Of a DNA stretch of 9,109 bases, positions 6,560 through 9,109 are shown piece after piece. The position numbers and the translations under genes are program-made. The first letter of the stretch is position 1. Every line of letters begins with the position of its first letter. This DNA is from Pseudomonadota bacterium (GTDB lineage: Bacteria > Pseudomonadota > Alphaproteobacteria > Acetobacterales > Acetobacteraceae): NCBI GenBank assembly GCA_021808055.1, contig JAKBCH010000067.1:1-9109 (forward strand), read 5' to 3'. The notes under the pieces are model-generated. The model did not search any database, had not been told where the DNA came from, and saw only the letters and a list, made by a program, of their open reading frames with translations.

Positions 6560-8893
6560 ATGCTGGAAAATGCTTCTGTTCTCCCCTCGAATCTTTCGCA
6601 GGGCTTGTCCAGCGCCGAGGCGCGCCGGCTGCTGGCGGAACATGGCCCGAATGAAGTTGCCGAACGCAGGCGCAACCCGCTGGTGGCCTTGCTGGGCCAT
6701 TTCTGGGCGCCGGTGCCATGGATGCTGGAGGCAGCGGTCCTGCTCCAGGCTCTCACCGGCGCGTATCTCGGAGCCGCTGTCATCGCCGGGCTCCTGCTGT
6801 TCAACGCGGCACTCTCCTTTGTGCAGGAGGCACGAGCCGATACCGCGCTGGCCGCACTCAAATCGCGCCTGGCGCTCACGGCATCGGTCCGCCGTGATGG
6901 CGGTTGGCTCGTGCTTCCGGCGCGTGAGATCGTGCCGGGCGACCTCGTGAAACTATCCCTTGGCGCCATAGTACCCGCGGATGTGCGGCTCGCCGGCGGC
7001 AATGTGTTGCTCGATCAGTCGATGATCACCGGCGAATCGCTGCCCATTGAAGCCAGTGCCGGTGCGGCAAGCTATGCGGGCGCCATGGTCCGCCGGGGTG
7101 AGGCGGAGGCGCTTGTGGTGGCAACGGGTGCCCGCACTTATTCTGGCCGCGCCGCCGAATTGGTGCGCATTGCCCATGGACCCAGCGCCGAACAAACCGC
7201 GATTCTGCGCGTGGTGCGGAACCTTGCCGTGTTCAACGGCTTCGTGCTGCTGATGATGATCGGCTATGCGCGCGCGCACGAGATGCCGGTAACCCACCTC
7301 ATTTCTTTGACCCTGACCGTCATTCTGGCCTCTGTGCCGGTCGCGCTGCCCGCCACCTTCACCCTTGCCACCGCGCTCGGGGCGCAGCGCCTGGTCCGGC
7401 GCGGCGTGCTGCCCACGCGCCTCTCCGCTGTGCACGAGGCCGCGGCCATGGACGTGCTCTGCGCCGACAAGACCGGCACCTTGACCCAGAACCAGCTCCG
7501 CGTCAGCGCCGTACGCACCTTCGACGATTTCAGCCCGGCCGATATCCTGGCTCTGGCCGCCGCGGCCAGCAGCGAAGCTGGCAAGGATGCTGTGGATTCA
7601 GCGATTCGGCAGGAAGCCGCCGCAAGCGGAGCTGTGTTGCCGCCTGTACGCCGCTTCGCCCCTTTCGATCCTGCCCGAAAAGCCTCTGAAGCGGTGATAT
7701 GGCGCGAGGGTGCGGACTTGGTTGTGCTAAAAGGCGCCTATGCGGCGATAGCAGCCATGGCGGTGCCGCTTCCAAAGGCGGCAGCCCAGGCCGAGGAGCT
7801 TGCAGCCCAGGGCAATCGTGTGCTGGCCGTTGCCTGTGGGCCAGCCAACGCCCTGCGCCTCGCGGGGCTGGTGGCGTTGAGCGACAGCCCGCGCGAGGAT
7901 GCCGCGCCACTAATTGCCGAGCTGGCCCAGCTCGGCGTTGCCACGGTGATGGTAACGGGCGATGCCGCCACTACTGCAGGAGCCATCGCGCACGCTGTCG
8001 GCATTGGCGGCGCTGTTTGCCCGGCGGGCAGCATTCCCGCGCAAGTGGCGCCGGGCGATTACGCGGTGTTTGCCGGAGTATTCCCCGAGGACAAATACCG
8101 CCTCGTCAAAGCCTTTCAAAAAGGCGGTCACACGGTTGGCATGTGCGGTGACGGCGCGAACGATGCCCCCGCGCTGCGGCAGGCACAAATTGGCATCGCC
8201 GTGTCCTCGGCCACGGATGTGGCGAAAACAGCGGCGGGGCTGGTGCTGACCGAGCCGGGCCTCGGCGGGATCGTGACCGCGATAAAGGAAGGTCGGGCTA
8301 CGTTTCACCGCATCCTGACCTATACGATGAACGCGCTGCTACGGAAGGTTGAGTTGGTGCTGTTCCTTGCCGCCGGCCTACTGATGACCGGCCACGCCGT
8401 GCTGACGCCCATGTTGATGGTGCTGCTGCTTGTGGTGAACGATTTTCTGACCATGTCGCTCACGACCGACCGCGCCCATCCATCCGCGCGTCCAGAACTC
8501 TGGCGGATCGGTCCGGTCAGCGCGGCGGCAGTGCTGCTTGGGCTGGTCAAGCTGGTATTCCTCATCGGTGTGCTGGCCTTCGGGCATCTTGTGCTGAAGC
8601 TGCAGATCGGACCGCTTCGCACGCTTGCCTTCTTCACCATGGTGATCGACGCCCAAATCACCGTCTATACGGTGCGCGAACGCCGGCGGATGTGGTCATC
8701 CATGCCGGGCGGCTGGGTGCTGGCCTCCAGCGCATTGGATATTGGCATTGGTGCCCTTGTCGCGCTGACAGGCTGGCTGACACCGCCGCTAAACGCCCTG
8801 CTTCTCACGGAAATCGCCGGGGCAGCGGCGCTGTTCGCCATTCTGTTCGATGCAGTGAAAACCCCTCTTTTCAAATGGCTGGAAATCGCATGA
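6560..8893 (+). CDS. P-type H+-transporting ATPase (P3A class)
   Basis: A 777-residue inner-membrane pump predicted to export protons using ATP. The actuator loop has TGES at 157-160; M4 has PVALP at 260-264; the phosphorylation motif is DKTGTLT with Asp303; the nucleotide domain has LKGA with Lys391; the hinge has GDGANDAP (530-537). The M6 segment reads VVNDFLTMSLTTDR with Asn627-Asp628, and M2 has LLLFNAALSF with Asn82. Those positions match the proton-binding Asp684 and Asn106 of plant AHA2 as I recall them, which supports H+ rather than Ca2+, K+ or heavy-metal transport. No CPC or heavy-metal N-terminal domain is present. The protein ends soon after the last helix, so the plant autoinhibitory tail is absent. 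ATG 6560 follows a weak CGGGG site; the frame stays open to 6365, but that overlaps the divergent regulator. It is transcribed divergently from the two-component operon. Confidence 0.93.
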   Translation: MLENASVLPSNLSQGLSSAEARRLLAEHGPNEVAERRRNPLVALLGHFWAPVPWMLEAAVLLQALTGAYLGAAVIAGLLLFNAALSFVQEARADTALAALKSRLALTASVRRDGGWLVLPAREIVPGDLVKLSLGAIVPADVRLAGGNVLLDQSMITGESLPIEASAGAASYAGAMVRRGEAEALVVATGARTYSGRAAELVRIAHGPSAEQTAILRVVRNLAVFNGFVLLMMIGYARAHEMPVTHLISLTLTVILASVPVALPATFTLATALGAQRLVRRGVLPTRLSAVHEAAAMDVLCADKTGTLTQNQLRVSAVRTFDDFSPADILALAAAASSEAGKDAVDSAIRQEAAASGAVLPPVRRFAPFDPARKASEAVIWREGADLVVLKGAYAAIAAMAVPLPKAAAQAEELAAQGNRVLAVACGPANALRLAGLVALSDSPREDAAPLIAELAQLGVATVMVTGDAATTAGAIAHAVGIGGAVCPAGSIPAQVAPGDYAVFAGVFPEDKYRLVKAFQKGGHTVGMCGDGANDAPALRQAQIGIAVSSATDVAKTAAGLVLTEPGLGGIVTAIKEGRATFHRILTYTMNALLRKVELVLFLAAGLLMTGHAVLTPMLMVLLLVVNDFLTMSLTTDRAHPSARPELWRIGPVSAAAVLLGLVKLVFLIGVLAFGHLVLKLQIGPLRTLAFFTMVIDAQITVYTVRERRRMWSSMPGGWVLASSALDIGIGALVALTGWLTPPLNALLLTEIAGAAALFAILFDAVKTPLFKWLEIA

Positions 8894-8970
8894 GCATTGC
8901 GCTTTCCTGGCCCAACACAACACAGATCAATCACGGAATCCTAAAACAGCCTCTGAACGACATCATCTGA
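8890..8970 (+). CDS. Possible 26-residue ORF overlapping the ATPase stop
   Basis: ATG 8890 overlaps the ATPase TGA (8891-8893) as ATGA, and the frame runs MSIALSWPNTTQINHGILKQ to PLNDII and a TGA at 8968-8970. GGAAA at 8881-8885 could serve as ribosome site at short spacing. The peptide has no membrane segment, signal or known motif. The ATGA arrangement favours re-initiation, but so short a frame can arise by chance, and the rest of the gap before the DUF302 gene holds only that gene's ribosome site. Confidence 0.22.
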   Translation: MSIALSWPNTTQINHGILKQPLNDII

Positions 8971-8978
8971 TACAGAAC

Positions 8979-8982
8979 GGAG
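8979..8982 (+). promoter_or_regulatory. Ribosome binding site of the DUF302 gene
   Basis: GGAG, followed by AAACGCCC, lies 8 bases before ATG 8991, an ordinary and convincing Shine-Dalgarno placement that fixes the start of the last gene. I see no terminator between the ATPase stop and this site, so read-through from the ATPase gene is plausible. Confidence 0.7.
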
Positions 8983-8990
8983 AAACGCCC

Positions 8991-9109
8991 ATGACTTATC
9001 ATTTTTCGGCCACCATACGGTTGCCCTTTGAAGAGGCCGTGGAACAAACCAAAGCTGTTTTGAAGCAACATGGCTTCGGCGTGCTCACAGCCATCGACGT
9101 GCAGGGGAC
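8991..9109 (+). CDS. DUF302 family protein, 5' part
   Basis: The first 39 codons read MTYHFSATIRLPFEEAVEQT, then KAVLKQHGFGVLTAIDVQG, and the gene runs off the window. This matches the start of DUF302 proteins (small soluble proteins, usually about 130 residues, often opening with a YYFSK-like strand, an FEEAV helix and GFGVLTEIDV). The family's biochemical role is unknown. Its start follows the ATPase stop by 97 bases with no terminator seen, so it may be co-expressed with the proton pump. Completeness cannot be judged here. Confidence 0.85.
   Translation, partial: MTYHFSATIRLPFEEAVEQTKAVLKQHGFGVLTAIDVQG

Noticed and set aside
6493..7002. N-terminal extension of the response regulator
   Set aside because: The receiver domain begins exactly at MRVLLIEDD (start 6492); the extension lies antisense to the ATPase and is low-complexity.
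1..9109. CRISPR array, tRNA, rRNA or intact insertion sequence
   Set aside because: I found no regularly spaced repeats, cloverleaf, rRNA-like stretch, transposase motif or paired terminal repeats; only isolated hairpins are present.

Overview
The window looks like a GC-rich alphaproteobacterial chromosome segment. The protein flavour (plasma-membrane-type H+-ATPase, DedA-PAP2-LssY fusion, DUF302) would suit an acid-tolerant Acetobacteraceae-like organism, but that placement is inference; no rRNA, tRNA or marker gene fixes the taxon. I see no CRISPR array, intact insertion sequence, integrase or phage gene.

Left part (1-3643): a broken 3' fragment of a TolC-family outer-membrane efflux gene (197-682) is followed by two tightly coupled plus-strand genes. 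The first encodes a cis-prenyltransferase (undecaprenyl diphosphate synthase family, 787-1614). Seven bases later starts a three-domain membrane protein, DedA + PAP2 phosphatase + LssY_C (1622-3643). Together they could make a polyprenyl diphosphate, dephosphorylate it and move the lipid phosphate across the membrane.

Middle part (3644-4211): a gene graveyard. It holds a decayed minus-strand gene of the COG4705 membrane-protein family (one frameshift and an apparent internal deletion), a perfect 14-bp-stem hairpin and a short minus-strand coding-like remnant.

Right part (4212-9109): on the minus strand, an OmpR-type response regulator (start 6492), its histidine kinase (ATGA overlap) and a small putative secreted protein with a CPMQC tail. 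Divergently, across a 67-bp intergenic region, lies a 777-residue P-type ATPase of the proton-pump (P3A) class. It is followed by a possible 26-codon ORF overlapping its stop and by the start of a DUF302 gene cut off by the window edge. The layout suggests a proton-pump locus with its own two-component system, though control of the pump by this system is inferred from position only.

No experimentally undescribed system can be proven from sequence alone. The best candidates are the lipid-carrier gene pair and the divergent two-component/H+-ATPase/small-secreted-protein cluster.
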